DNA of 64,000 bases from contig NZ_WOSX01000009.1 in assembly GCF_011516735.1 (NCBI RefSeq), positions 52,064 through 116,063 on the forward strand, written 5' to 3'. The position numbers were made by a program, and so were the translations under genes. Source of the DNA: Acetobacter fallax (GTDB lineage: Bacteria > Pseudomonadota > Alphaproteobacteria > Acetobacterales > Acetobacteraceae). The notes beneath the pieces were generated by a model, which saw nothing but the letters and a program-made list of their open reading frames with translations, made no database searches and was not told the origin of the DNA. Shown piece by piece: positions 55,785 through 64,000 of this stretch. The first letter of the stretch is position 1; each line of letters opens with the position of its first letter.

Positions 55785-55910
55785 GATATCTCCTGCGCTT
55801 TGCGCCGGACAGGAGTGTGTTCCTCCGAAATGGCAATTTTAACTGGCAATCTGTATCGGGAAGGAGGATATTTTTTGCATGTTGTCCTGTAAGACTGAGC
55901 AGAATGTTCC

Positions 55911-56330
55911 ATGCATATTTTTGACGATCTGGACCGGCAGCTTCTGGCCATTCTGCGCGCGGACGGGCGGGCGCCGGTTGCGGGACTGGCGGGGGCTCTT
56001 GGCGTGTCACGCGCGACGGTTCAGTCCCGGCTGGACCGGCTTCTGGAAAGCGGGGCCATTCTGGGATTTACCGTTCGGGCCCGCGAACATCATGACAGCA
56101 TCAGGGCCATCATGCTGATTGAGGTGGCCGGGAAATCCACCAGTGCGGTGATCCGGTCCCTGAGGTCTGTTCCGGAGCTTCATGCTTTGCACACCACGAA
56201 TGGCGCATGGGATCTCATTGCTGAAATCCGGACTGATACGCTGGAAAGTTTTGACCGTGTTCTCAGGGAGGTCCGTGTGATCGATGGCGTTCTCAACTCT
56301 GAGACCAGTCTGATGCTGAGCACGATCTGA
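55911..56330 (+). CDS. Lrp/AsnC family regulator
   Basis: 139 aa. The N-terminal winged helix-turn-helix is DDLDRQLLAILRADGRAPVA followed by GALGVSRATVQSRLDRLLES. The C-terminal RAM/AsnC ligand domain ends ETSLMLSTI. Amino acids are the usual effectors. It shares a 126-bp divergent gap with the ornithine cyclodeaminase gene, so ornithine or a related amino acid is a reasonable effector (inference). Confidence 0.94.
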   Translation: MHIFDDLDRQLLAILRADGRAPVAGLAGALGVSRATVQSRLDRLLESGAILGFTVRAREHHDSIRAIMLIEVAGKSTSAVIRSLRSVPELHALHTTNGAWDLIAEIRTDTLESFDRVLREVRVIDGVLNSETSLMLSTI

Positions 56331-56402
56331 AGCGGTGGCGGAGGAGGCGGCCGGGTATTGCTCCCCTGCCCGGGACGGCGACGGACTTTATGGAACAGCC
56401 CC

Positions 56403-57242
56403 TTAAAGTTCGTCGAAAAGGGTATGGGCGACTTCTATCGCGGCCATGCGGCGGCGGCCGGTCTGGCCACTGCATTCGATAAGGCGCGTGGCGAGGAAAT
56501 GGGTGATGCTCATGACGGCGACGTGGTTATCGAGCGGGCCGCCGGTTCTGGTTTTGCACGACACGATCCATGTGGCCGGGCCTGGGTTTTCGGTCATTTC
56601 ATCGGTGATGCAGAGAACTTTGACACCGGCGCGAACGGCTGCTCGGACGAGGGTTTCTGAGGCTTTTGTAGTCCGGCGAAGGGCGAAGATGATCATCGTG
56701 TCTTCGGGGGAGAAGCCTGGGATGTATTCCCCGAGGGTTTCGCCTGCGGCGGGGATGAGGGTGCTGTTTGCCACCACGCGCAGCATCTGCCAGCGGAAAT
56801 AGGCGGCGAAGGGATAATTGCCGCGGAAGCCTGCGAGCCAGACATGTCTGGATTTCAGAATGGACTGCACGACGCGCTCAAGGGTCGGTTCATCCAGCGC
56901 GCCGTAGGTTTCTGACAGGCTCGTCAGGCCGAGTTCGAGATGAGCCTGGAGTGTTCCGCTTCGTTCCTGCCGGGGATCGAGCAGCAGCAGGGGCGAGCCG
57001 TGTTTCTGTTCGATGCGGACCTGTCTGCGCGCTTCGGCATAGTTTTCGTAGCCGAGCCTCTGGATAAACCGGGAGATGGTTGGCTTTGAGACCCGGGCGG
57101 CAACGGCCAGTTCGGAAGCGGTATAGGACGGGAGTTCGCCGGGGAAGCTGAGCATAAATTCCGCGAGCCGTCTTTCCGTTGGCGGAAGGTTTTCCAGGGC
57201 GTCGGAAACGCGGGTGATGAAGGATTCGGTATCGCGTTTCAT
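56403..57242 (-). CDS. MurR/RpiR family regulator
   Basis: 279 aa from ATG 57242 (GGAAGGG upstream; frame open to 57365). HTH_6 domain: LPPTERRLAEFMLSFPGELP, YTASELAVAARVSKPTISRF and IQRLGYENYAEARRQVRIEQ. A SIS domain follows (VWLAGFRGNYPFAAYFRWQM, then ALRRTTKASETLVRAAVRAG and VLCITDEMTENPGPATWIVS) that senses phosphosugars in known members. It is divergent from the MFS-TonB receptor-racemase set and is its likely regulator. Confidence 0.93.
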   Translation of the reverse strand: MKRDTESFITRVSDALENLPPTERRLAEFMLSFPGELPSYTASELAVAARVSKPTISRFIQRLGYENYAEARRQVRIEQKHGSPLLLLDPRQERSGTLQAHLELGLTSLSETYGALDEPTLERVVQSILKSRHVWLAGFRGNYPFAAYFRWQMLRVVANSTLIPAAGETLGEYIPGFSPEDTMIIFALRRTTKASETLVRAAVRAGVKVLCITDEMTENPGPATWIVSCKTRTGGPLDNHVAVMSITHFLATRLIECSGQTGRRRMAAIEVAHTLFDEL

Positions 57243-57456
57243 TGACTGCCCTTCCGAAGAGACCCGCCATTCCGCTGTCGGGTCCGGCTTTCGTTTGATC
57301 CGGGCAACTCTATCCATTTGATCCGACAGGGGAAACAGCGCGGTTTTACAGGCACACGCACTCATTTCGTCACCATCATGAAATTTTTATTGCGTTGTTG
57401 CGATTTTGGAATTATTTTTTCACGCATCAGCTCCACCCAGAGGACCAGAACAGACG

Positions 57457-58839
57457 ATGCCTGTCGAAAGCGCTGATCAGTCGCCTCCCCTGTTCGCAGA
57501 GTCACGCGTTATCGATGACATGCTGGAGCGCGGGGGGATCACCCGGACTCAGAGGATCATTTTCCTTCTTGTCTTCATCGGTATTCTTTTTGATGTCTTC
57601 GAACAGAATGCGGTAGGTACCGTCGCGCCGATGCTTCGGGAACACTGGGGGCTTGATGGTCTGCAGATTGGCTTTCTCAACACCGTAACTTTTCTCTCCG
57701 CCGCGGCTGGCAAGCTCCTCTCGGGAGTGATTGCGGATCGGTATGGGCGGCGTGTGGCGTTTAACCTGAACCTTGCGCTTTACATTTTTGGTGGTGCGCT
57801 GTGCGCGGTGGCGCCGGGTTATGCCTGGCTCTGTGCGGGACGGTTTGTGGTGGGGCTGGGGCTGGGCGGCGAGATTGTGACCGGGCTGACGCTTCTGTCG
57901 GAATTTTTTCCGCCCGGGAAACGGCGGACGGCGATTGGCCTGACCAATCTCGGCGCGGGTGGTTTCGGGAACATGCTGGCCCCTTCTGTCGGGTTACTGG
58001 TTTTTCTTGTTTTTCCGGGCAGTTCCGGCTGGCGCTGGCTGTTTGTCGCTCTGGTGGCTCCGGTCTGTGTGCTTGCGGTTTTGCGGCGCAGGATTCCTGA
58101 GACGCCCTATTTTCTTCTGACACGCGGGCGTTTCGGCGAACTGGAGCGTGTCATGTCATTGCTCACCGGACGTTCGATGAGCGCTGAGATACGACCAGTC
58201 TCTCCTGTGGACGGGACGGGCAGCCTGGTATGCGGTTCGTTTTCCGGGCTGGTTCCGCACCTGGTTCTTCTCTCTCTTCTCGCGGGTCTCGCCTATGGCG
58301 TGCAGATGTCAGCGCTGACGCTGATGCCTGTCATTTTTCAGGTGACGGGGCGCACGGATGCCAATGCCCTGTTACTGGTGAGTCTGTGTCAGACCGGTGG
58401 TATTCCGGGGGCTCTGGCGGCGTCTTTTCTGGCCCGGCGTTATTCCCCTGCGGATGTGCTGAGCGTTGGCGCGATCTCTGGTGCTCTGGCCGTATTGCTG
58501 CTGTCGAACACGATAGCGTTTGCAATTCTGCCGGTCGTCTTCGGGTTTCTGTTTTATTTCCTTGTCATCATGATCAACACGACGCTGTGGATCATGATCC
58601 CCGGGAGTTTTCCGATCGGGAACCGGGGCAAGGCGACGGCTATCGCGCTGGCGGCGGGGAATGTCATGGGTGCGATAGTTCCTCTCGCGGCCGGGGCACT
58701 GTTCGATATGGGCAGCCCGGGCGCCGTCTTTCTGCTGAGCGCTGTTCTCTATCTCTTTCTGGCGGTGACCGCGCGGTTCGTTCCGCGCGGTGAGACGGAA
58801 TTTCGTGCATTGCCTGATTTTGCCGCGAAATCTTCCTGA
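57457..58839 (+). CDS. MFS transporter, sugar/aromatic-acid porter type
   Basis: 460 aa from ATG 57457 (frame open to TTG 57406). Twelve helices. Helix 2-3 loop ADRYGRRVAFNLNLALYI and VGLGLGGEIVTGLTLLSEFF, then GKRRTAIGLTNLGAGGFG, are MFS signatures like those of sugar or aromatic-acid/metabolite transporters (MhpT/NiaP style). The substrate is unknown. The outer-membrane receptor and racemase-like genes follow on the same strand (83 and 74 bp gaps), suggesting a shared substrate. Confidence 0.9.
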   Translation: MPVESADQSPPLFAESRVIDDMLERGGITRTQRIIFLLVFIGILFDVFEQNAVGTVAPMLREHWGLDGLQIGFLNTVTFLSAAAGKLLSGVIADRYGRRVAFNLNLALYIFGGALCAVAPGYAWLCAGRFVVGLGLGGEIVTGLTLLSEFFPPGKRRTAIGLTNLGAGGFGNMLAPSVGLLVFLVFPGSSGWRWLFVALVAPVCVLAVLRRRIPETPYFLLTRGRFGELERVMSLLTGRSMSAEIRPVSPVDGTGSLVCGSFSGLVPHLVLLSLLAGLAYGVQMSALTLMPVIFQVTGRTDANALLLVSLCQTGGIPGALAASFLARRYSPADVLSVGAISGALAVLLLSNTIAFAILPVVFGFLFYFLVIMINTTLWIMIPGSFPIGNRGKATAIALAAGNVMGAIVPLAAGALFDMGSPGAVFLLSAVLYLFLAVTARFVPRGETEFRALPDFAAKSS

Positions 58840-58922
58840 CAGTTTCATCCTCTGCTGTTCACCGCTTATTTCATTACTATTTCGATACAACATCCTCGTT
58901 CTGTTGCTGACCGGAGTTTTCG

Positions 58923-61556
58923 ATGCCACGTCACATGCCCCTTTCCCTTCTGATGCTGCTTGCGACAGCGGCCTGGCCGGGTTCGACTGTATCCGCCGCT
59001 CTTGCCGCCACGACGGACACTCCGGAGACGGCTCACACGCATGCAGGCAGGGTCCCGCACACCACCCGGACCCGGCCTGATGCGAAACGCTCAGCGCCGC
59101 GTCAGGCTGCTTCCGTGACATCACGTACGGCGGGGGGCCGCCCTGATGTATCGCGTCCCGTTGTGATGCGTCCCTCGCATGTTCTCGCTTCCACTGATCC
59201 GGAAGCCATTTCTGTTACTGGCAGTCAGCCGGTGGGGAATTCCGCGATTTCTCCGGGAACGCGGCGGCACAGCACGACACAGGTAACGATCGTCAGCAAC
59301 GCGGAACTGATGGCGACCGGACAAACCAATCTGACGCAGGCTCTGGCACAGATGTCGCCTTCGATCTCATCGCCGCCGCAGCCTGGCACGGGACCGGATG
59401 CTTTTGTGCAGACCATGCAGCTTCGCGGGCTTTCGGCGGATCAGACGCTGATTCTGGTTGACGGGCACAGGCGACATATCAGTGCGGCGTTCAATCCCAA
59501 TCCGGGGCCGAACTGGGGAACGGAGCCAACGGATATCGGGCTGATTCCGATTTCGGCTGTGGATCATGTCGAGATCGTTACTGAAGGGGCGTCGGCGCTT
59601 TACGGTCAGGATGCGATTGCCGGCGCGGTGAACATCGTTCTCCGGCGAGACACGAAGGGCGGACAGGTCAATTTCAAGAACAGCGGGTATTATGCGGGCG
59701 ATGGTCAGGCGCTCGACGGGTCGGCCAGTTACGGCATGGCGCTGGGGCATAGCGGTGGGTATCTCGATCTGGCGGCGCAGGTGACGCACCAGCTTCCGAC
59801 AAATCGCAGTGGTCTTTATAACGGCACGATGTATCACGCTCTTCCTGACGGATCTCCGGACCCGCGAGATGCGACGGCCAGCCGGGATGTGCAGCGGTCG
59901 CTCGGGCTTTCGAAGACGACGCAGGAGGATCTGTCCGCCAACATGGAGTTACCGCTGACGAATTCGATTTCTCTTTACAGCACCGATACCTATTCTCATC
60001 GCAGGCTTAATGCGGCCGAGAATTATCGCAGTGCGGCGGATGATCTGACGGTTGATGCGCTCTGGCCGAACGGGATGCTGCCTTATCTGAAGCTGAACGA
60101 GAACGATTTTGAGGTGAATAACGGATTCCGTGGCAGGACTCTCGGGTTTTCATGGGATAGCTACATCAATTATGCGAAGGACCATCAGACCTATCACATG
60201 CAGGGGACAAACAACGCCAGTCTGGGCACAGCGAGTCCGACGACGTTTTATACGGGCAAGGCTGTTTCTTCACAGCTGAGCACAGGGTTTAAGGCATCCC
60301 GTAATTTTGAGACCGGTGTGTTGCCTAAGCCGCTTGGTCTGGAGTTCGGGGCTGAGTATCGTCGCGACGGGTTTCAGATGGGTGCGGGTGACGAGGCGTC
60401 GTGGACAGACGGAGGGGTGCCGATCCTCACCGGGCCTGACGCGGGCAAGGCGGCCACACCCGGAGCGGCGGACCATGCGGGCAATCCGCCGCTTTCGGTG
60501 ACGAGTCAGAACCGTGACGTTTATGATGGTCACATGAATCTTGACCTTTTTCTCACGAAGAAATGGGAGTGGACGTTTGGCGGACGGGCGGTGAGCTATA
60601 ACAATCTTGCCACTGTCATGACCGGGTCCGTCGGAACGCGGTATAATGTCAGCCACCGGTTTGCGCTTCGGGCGAGCGTCAACACGGGGTATCGGCCGCC
60701 GACGCTCGGGCAGACCTATTACTTCTATTCTTCCCCGTCACCGACCTACACGACGGTGCAGATCCCCACGAACAGTTCCGCGGCACAGGCGCTGGGCGCG
60801 GGCAAGCTAAAGGGGGAATATTCGCGCAGTTACAGCATTGGTCTGGACGCGACGCCGGTGGATAATTTCCATGTGACCGGCAATCTTTATTACATCGCGA
60901 TCAATGACAGGCTGGCCAGCACATCGACGCTTGGCGGGTCCGCGGTGCAGGCTTTGCTGGCAAATTCTGGTCTGGGGAACGCAACTTACGCGACGTATTA
61001 TACGAATCCCGTCAACACCAACACATTTGGCGGCGATCTGACTGCCGATTATACGCTCAGCACGCAGCGCTACGGACGGTTTGTGTTCTCGTTTGGTGTG
61101 AATATCACGGACAATGAAATTCGCAGCTACAACAAGGTTCCATCGGTTCTGAAGCAGCTCGGCCTGAGTTATTTTAACGCTTATGCGAAAGAAATCCTTC
61201 TTCATTCGTCACCAAAAAATCGTGAAAATCTTGCGGTGAACTGGAATTACGGAAAGTGGTCACTGTTCGTTCAGGAGTCACGCTATGGCTCGCTGGTTTA
61301 TGTTGCCACGCCATCGACGCCGACATCTCTGTGGGCGAAGCAGAGTCCGGCTTTCGTGACGAATATCGAACTTGGCTACCACATCTTTCCTCGCTGGAGC
61401 GTTGCCATCGGGGCTAACAATCTGGGCAACGAATATCCGACGCGCGTGAATAAAAAAGCCATCGCCAGCCAGTTCAATGCGATGGTGTATTCGCCTTACT
61501 CTCCTTACGGGAGCAATGGTGGCATGTATTATGTCAGGACATCTCTGGGGTTCTGA
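58923..61556 (+). CDS. TonB-dependent receptor
   Basis: 877 aa outer-membrane receptor. The signal peptide (LSLLMLLATAAWPGSTVSAA) is followed by about 75 disordered residues rich in Thr/Arg/Pro. The plug then shows TQVTIVSNAELMATGQTNLT, MQLRGLSADQTLILVDGHRR and VEIVTEGASALYGQDAIAGA. A large barrel ends in GMYYVRTSLGF with the terminal Phe. No FhuA-type Cys pair, so not an obvious siderophore receptor; such receptors also import sugars, peptides and other nutrients. Context: downstream of an MFS porter, upstream of a racemase-like gene, with an RpiR regulator. Confidence 0.94.
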   Translation: MPRHMPLSLLMLLATAAWPGSTVSAALAATTDTPETAHTHAGRVPHTTRTRPDAKRSAPRQAASVTSRTAGGRPDVSRPVVMRPSHVLASTDPEAISVTGSQPVGNSAISPGTRRHSTTQVTIVSNAELMATGQTNLTQALAQMSPSISSPPQPGTGPDAFVQTMQLRGLSADQTLILVDGHRRHISAAFNPNPGPNWGTEPTDIGLIPISAVDHVEIVTEGASALYGQDAIAGAVNIVLRRDTKGGQVNFKNSGYYAGDGQALDGSASYGMALGHSGGYLDLAAQVTHQLPTNRSGLYNGTMYHALPDGSPDPRDATASRDVQRSLGLSKTTQEDLSANMELPLTNSISLYSTDTYSHRRLNAAENYRSAADDLTVDALWPNGMLPYLKLNENDFEVNNGFRGRTLGFSWDSYINYAKDHQTYHMQGTNNASLGTASPTTFYTGKAVSSQLSTGFKASRNFETGVLPKPLGLEFGAEYRRDGFQMGAGDEASWTDGGVPILTGPDAGKAATPGAADHAGNPPLSVTSQNRDVYDGHMNLDLFLTKKWEWTFGGRAVSYNNLATVMTGSVGTRYNVSHRFALRASVNTGYRPPTLGQTYYFYSSPSPTYTTVQIPTNSSAAQALGAGKLKGEYSRSYSIGLDATPVDNFHVTGNLYYIAINDRLASTSTLGGSAVQALLANSGLGNATYATYYTNPVNTNTFGGDLTADYTLSTQRYGRFVFSFGVNITDNEIRSYNKVPSVLKQLGLSYFNAYAKEILLHSSPKNRENLAVNWNYGKWSLFVQESRYGSLVYVATPSTPTSLWAKQSPAFVTNIELGYHIFPRWSVAIGANNLGNEYPTRVNKKAIASQFNAMVYSPYSPYGSNGGMYYVRTSLGF

Positions 61557-61630
61557 CCGTCGCTTTTTTCGATCATCCGGTGTCGCAGGACGATTTTCCG
61601 GGTCATTCATGGACGAAACAACAGTTTTTT

Positions 61631-62284
61631 ATGCGTCATATTTTTCTGATAAACCCGAATACCAGTCGGGCGGTTTTCGATATCATGATCGCGGCGGCGG
61701 CGCCGTCGCTGCCGGACGATGTCATACTGGACGGCGCGGTTGCCGCGCGTGGCGCCACGATGATTGTTGACGAGAAGGCGCTGACGGAAGCGGCGGATGA
61801 GGTGGTGCGGCTTGGGGTCGGGGCGGCGTCCGGAGCGGCTGCGATTATTGTCGGGGCTTTTGGTGATCCTGGTGTGATGCGGCTGCGGGAACTGGTTGAT
61901 GTGCCGGTGGTCGGACTGGGCGAGGCGGCTTTTCGTGCTGCCGGCCGGTGCCGTGTGCCATTTGGCGTGGCGACGACGACGCCGGACCTGACAGGACCGA
62001 TCAATGCGGCGGTGCGGCGTCTTGGACTGGAAAGTTTTTTTACCGGCACCCGAACGCCGGATATCGATCCGCTGGTGCTGGCTGCCGCGCCACGGGAACA
62101 GGACGCATTACTGCTCGAGATGGCCCGGCAGTGTGTACGACTGGATCACGCGCAGTGTGTGATCATCGGGGGTGGCCCTTTTTCGGAGACGGCGGGGCGG
62201 ATCGCGGAGGCGATGTCCTGCACGATTATCAATCCGATTACGGCGGCGGTCAGAGAGGCCGTCGCGATGTTATCCCCGGACTGA
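61631..62284 (+). CDS. Asp/Glu/hydantoin racemase-family protein without catalytic cysteines
   Basis: 217 aa from ATG 61631 (frame open to GTG 61580). HIFLINPNTSRAVFDIMI at the start is the hydantoin-racemase type signature, followed by VGLGEAAFRAAGRCRVPFGV and ATTTPDLTGPI. In known racemases two Cys act on the substrate, in CFGDPG- and GCAG-like motifs. Here these sites read IIVGAFGDPGVMRL and CVIIGGGPFSETAG, so both positions are replaced by Ala and Gly/Pro. The fold is kept but racemase activity is unlikely in the standard form. Third gene of the receptor locus. Confidence 0.85.
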   Translation: MRHIFLINPNTSRAVFDIMIAAAAPSLPDDVILDGAVAARGATMIVDEKALTEAADEVVRLGVGAASGAAAIIVGAFGDPGVMRLRELVDVPVVGLGEAAFRAAGRCRVPFGVATTTPDLTGPINAAVRRLGLESFFTGTRTPDIDPLVLAAAPREQDALLLEMARQCVRLDHAQCVIIGGGPFSETAGRIAEAMSCTIINPITAAVREAVAMLSPD

Positions 62285-62345
62285 TGGTCCTTCATGGCGT
62301 GTGTCGTCGCTTTGCCGCAACGCTGCGGTAGCGGGCGGGAGAAGA

Positions 62346-63074
62346 TCAGAATTTTTGCATCGGACGGACGAAGATATCGGTGGCTTCGGCGGTTTTTGGG
62401 AGAAGGAGGCTGCCGCAGAGGGCGGCGGCGACGTCTTCCGGCTGGAGGAGGAGTTCGGGCCGCCAGGGTTTGCCTGACGTTTCGTAAATTGCTTCCTGCC
62501 GCGGTGTTGCTGTGGTTCCGGGCATGATGGAGATGACGCGGATGCCGTCCTGGTTGATTTCATCGCGCAGGGTATCGGTCAGGGATTTGAGGGCGGTCTG
62601 GGTGGCGGCGTAGAGGCCGCGTCCGGCTGTGTTCGCGGCGCGGATGATGGTGGAGTTGACGACGGCGATCTGGCCTTTGCTGACGCGGAGCATCGGGAGG
62701 GCGGTGCGGATGAGTTCGAGCGGGGCTCCGACGTTGACGGTGAAGAGTTTACCGAAGGCGGCGCTGTCGGTTTCGGTGATGGTTCCGCTGTGAAAGGCGC
62801 CTGATGACAGCACGAGGATGTCGAGACGACCGAAGCGGGCCTGTGCTGTTTCGACGAGGGTTTGCGCTGCGTTCGGCGCGGTGATGTCGCAGGGTATGGC
62901 GGCGGCGGCGGGACCGGCTTCGGTGGCACAGGCTTCGATTTCATCGCGGGAGCGGGCGACGCAGATGACGGCGGCGCCGAGGCTGGCGAGCCGGAGGGCG
63001 GTGGCGCGGCCGATCCCCCTTCCCGCTCCGGTGACGAGGGCGACGCGGCCTGAGAGGGGGCGATCTGCGGGCAT
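62346..63074 (-). CDS. SDR family oxidoreductase with altered YxxxK
   Basis: 242 aa from ATG 63074 (frame open to 63257). Cofactor site VALVTGAGRGIGRATALRLA. LVLSSGAFHSGTITETDSAA carries LSSG in place of NNAG, the catalytic Ser is in AVVNSTIIRAANTAG, and the usual YxxxK reads LYAATQTALKSLTD, with Gln where Lys is expected. It may have changed or lost dehydrogenase activity, or use another residue. It converges on the racemase-like gene. Confidence 0.88.
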   Translation of the reverse strand: MPADRPLSGRVALVTGAGRGIGRATALRLASLGAAVICVARSRDEIEACATEAGPAAAAIPCDITAPNAAQTLVETAQARFGRLDILVLSSGAFHSGTITETDSAAFGKLFTVNVGAPLELIRTALPMLRVSKGQIAVVNSTIIRAANTAGRGLYAATQTALKSLTDTLRDEINQDGIRVISIMPGTTATPRQEAIYETSGKPWRPELLLQPEDVAAALCGSLLLPKTAEATDIFVRPMQKF

Positions 63075-63359
63075 GGGGGGCCTCACCGGGTTGTTCTGTC
63101 GTGGAGAGAGTGCCGGATTTATCGGGTGTGATCTATGGAATTTTGGGATTTGTGGGTGTTCGGGTTGCTGCGGAGAAGAATGCAGCGTGACTGTGTGGCC
63201 GCGTTCCTGCGCGGGCATGCCGTTCAGCATGGTGGGCTCGGTGGCGCAGTGTTTCAATGCGGGGGGAGTGTCGCGCGGGTCTGTGGATGAGGCGGCGTGA
63301 CAGTTTTCGGGGAAGAGGGGCTGGTTCTCGTCCTGCTGGCCGACGCTGAGAGATCTGGC

Positions 63360-63480
63360 GGCACGATTGAGGGCATCGGACGCAGGGGCAACACGATGCA
63401 GACGGCTCGTAAAAGACTATGAGCGCTGTGCCTCAGCTCTCGCTGCGATACACACCATCACCTTCGCTGGTTTGAAGCCG
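63360..63480 (+). pseudogene. Probable IS5-family transposase C-terminal relic
   Basis: A short frame reads RCRRLVKDYERCASALAAIH followed by TITFAGLK, which resembles the last residues of IS5-group transposases (RLVKDYER..ALAGLH). No other part of the element is visible. 63075-63359 before it holds no gene. Confidence 0.5.
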
Positions 63481-63508
63481 ACCTGCTCATGTAAAGTGCA
63501 TAACACCC

Positions 63509-63843
63509 TTAAGCACGCAAATACGCCTGAAGGCGCGGAACGACGAAGTCCAGAAACACTCTCACGCGCCGGGGAGTCTGTTTGCTGCCCAGATAGAGCG
63601 CATGGATCTCTTCTTCGTCCTGCGTGCCTGTATGAGCCAGAACTTCAATGAGGCGGCCGGCCTTGATGTCATCGCGCACATGATAGTCGCCGAGCCGCGC
63701 CAGCCCTGCGCCCCGGAGGGTCAGGCGTCTTACTGTTTCGCCGTTATTGGCGAGCAGGGGGCCTCGGACGATACGATCCGCGATGCGCCCTTTCTCCTGC
63801 AGCGGCCAGACAGGGGCGGCACGCCGGAAATTGAAGCCTAGAG
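63509..63843 (-). pseudogene. LysR-family regulator, C-terminal part cut off by an IS630 element
   Basis: Read on the minus strand, 63843 to the TAA at 63509-63511, the frame gives FNFRRAAPVWPLQEKGRIAD, then VRGPLLANNGETVRRLTLRG and LGDYHVRDDIKAGRLIEVLA, closing with RRVRVFLDFVVPRLQAYLRA. This is the end of a LysR effector domain. It has no start: coding stops at 63843-63845, where IS630-type sequence begins (CTAG junction). The remainder of the gene, if it exists, lies beyond the window. The regulator is probably inactive. Confidence 0.8.
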
Positions 63844-64000
63844 CTTTTCCACTTTAATCTGGTTCATATCCTGTGGCTGTAAAGAAACTGGCGCATTGGC
63901 TGGGAGTGAAAGCGTGAAGCAGAGCGCCGACGGTGTCCCACAGAGCACCGACAGTCCGTTCGGCTTTGGCGCGCAGCAAGGCCTTGAGTTTTGAAAAGGC
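63844..64000 (-). mobile_element. IS630-family element, one end (runs off the window)
   Basis: The minus strand codes the last part of a DDE transposase: AFSKLKALLRAKAERTVGAL, WDTVGALLHAFTPSQCASFF and TATGYEPD, ending at TAA 63854-63856. This matches IS630-group endings (FAKLK..LR..AERT, C..Y/F..GY). The element begins at a TA in CTAGAGCTTTTCC, and IS630 elements insert at TA. It interrupts the LysR gene. Confidence 0.8.

Overview
The window looks like chromosomal DNA of an acetic acid bacterium (Alphaproteobacteria, Acetobacteraceae). This is an inference from gene content. There is a protein resembling the hopanoid C-3 methylase HpnR (3-methylhopanoids are typical of these bacteria), an OprB-type carbohydrate porin, an acetan/xanthan-type exopolysaccharide operon, the alphaproteobacterial orders aroQ-accB-accC and purC-purS-purQ-purL-bolA-grxD, several TonB receptors, and IS630/IS5/IS66 debris. 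I found no rRNA, tRNA or CRISPR array. Species was not determined.

Positions 1-28,000 are mostly housekeeping. A response regulator (cut by the window edge) and its histidine kinase lead into two small exported proteins. Then come pfpI-like and moaB, an OprB porin, an ornithine/lysine decarboxylase, a BrkB membrane protein, RlpA, aroQ-accB-accC, purH with a long structured leader, an exported protein, an IS630 relic, the minus-strand set dapB-metK-trmB, cardiolipin synthase, yraN, and a large minus-strand purine operon (purB, purC, purS, a Rap1a-like gene, purQ, purL) running into bolA and grxD. IS66 and IS5 remains fill 28.0-28.9 kb.

Positions 29,000-36,830 hold a minus-strand, AT-rich exopolysaccharide operon: a phosphoglycosyl transferase (GumD type), a WecG/TagA transferase, a Wzz/tyrosine-kinase-like protein, a GT4 glycosyltransferase, an outer-membrane beta-barrel and a short Wza-type lipoprotein. 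The last two suggest export by a split outer-membrane device. The HpnR-like gene follows at 37.4-38.9 kb. A patch of repeats and palindromes (39.0-39.7 kb) separates this half from the rest.

From 39,750 on the DNA is visibly richer in G+C and in G on the plus strand. It carries a small lipoprotein, Trm112, a LON-substrate-binding protein, a CnoX-like thioredoxin, nth, a 1.1 kb stretch without a recognisable gene, and rsgA (with a disrupted or oddly started N-terminus). After these come accessory modules: TetR/SDR, Tat esterase, MFS/TetR, a siderophore receptor with a possible Fur box, an alpha/beta hydrolase, ornithine cyclodeaminase/AsnC, and RpiR/MFS/TonB-receptor/racemase-like/SDR. The window ends in a LysR gene cut by an IS630 element that runs off the edge.

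The points I would look at first are the split exopolysaccharide exporter, the Rap1a-like gene inside the purine operon, the racemase-like protein without either catalytic cysteine in a TonB-receptor locus, the rsgA start, and the unassigned structured leader of purH. No calculation or database search was run; family names come from reading motifs.
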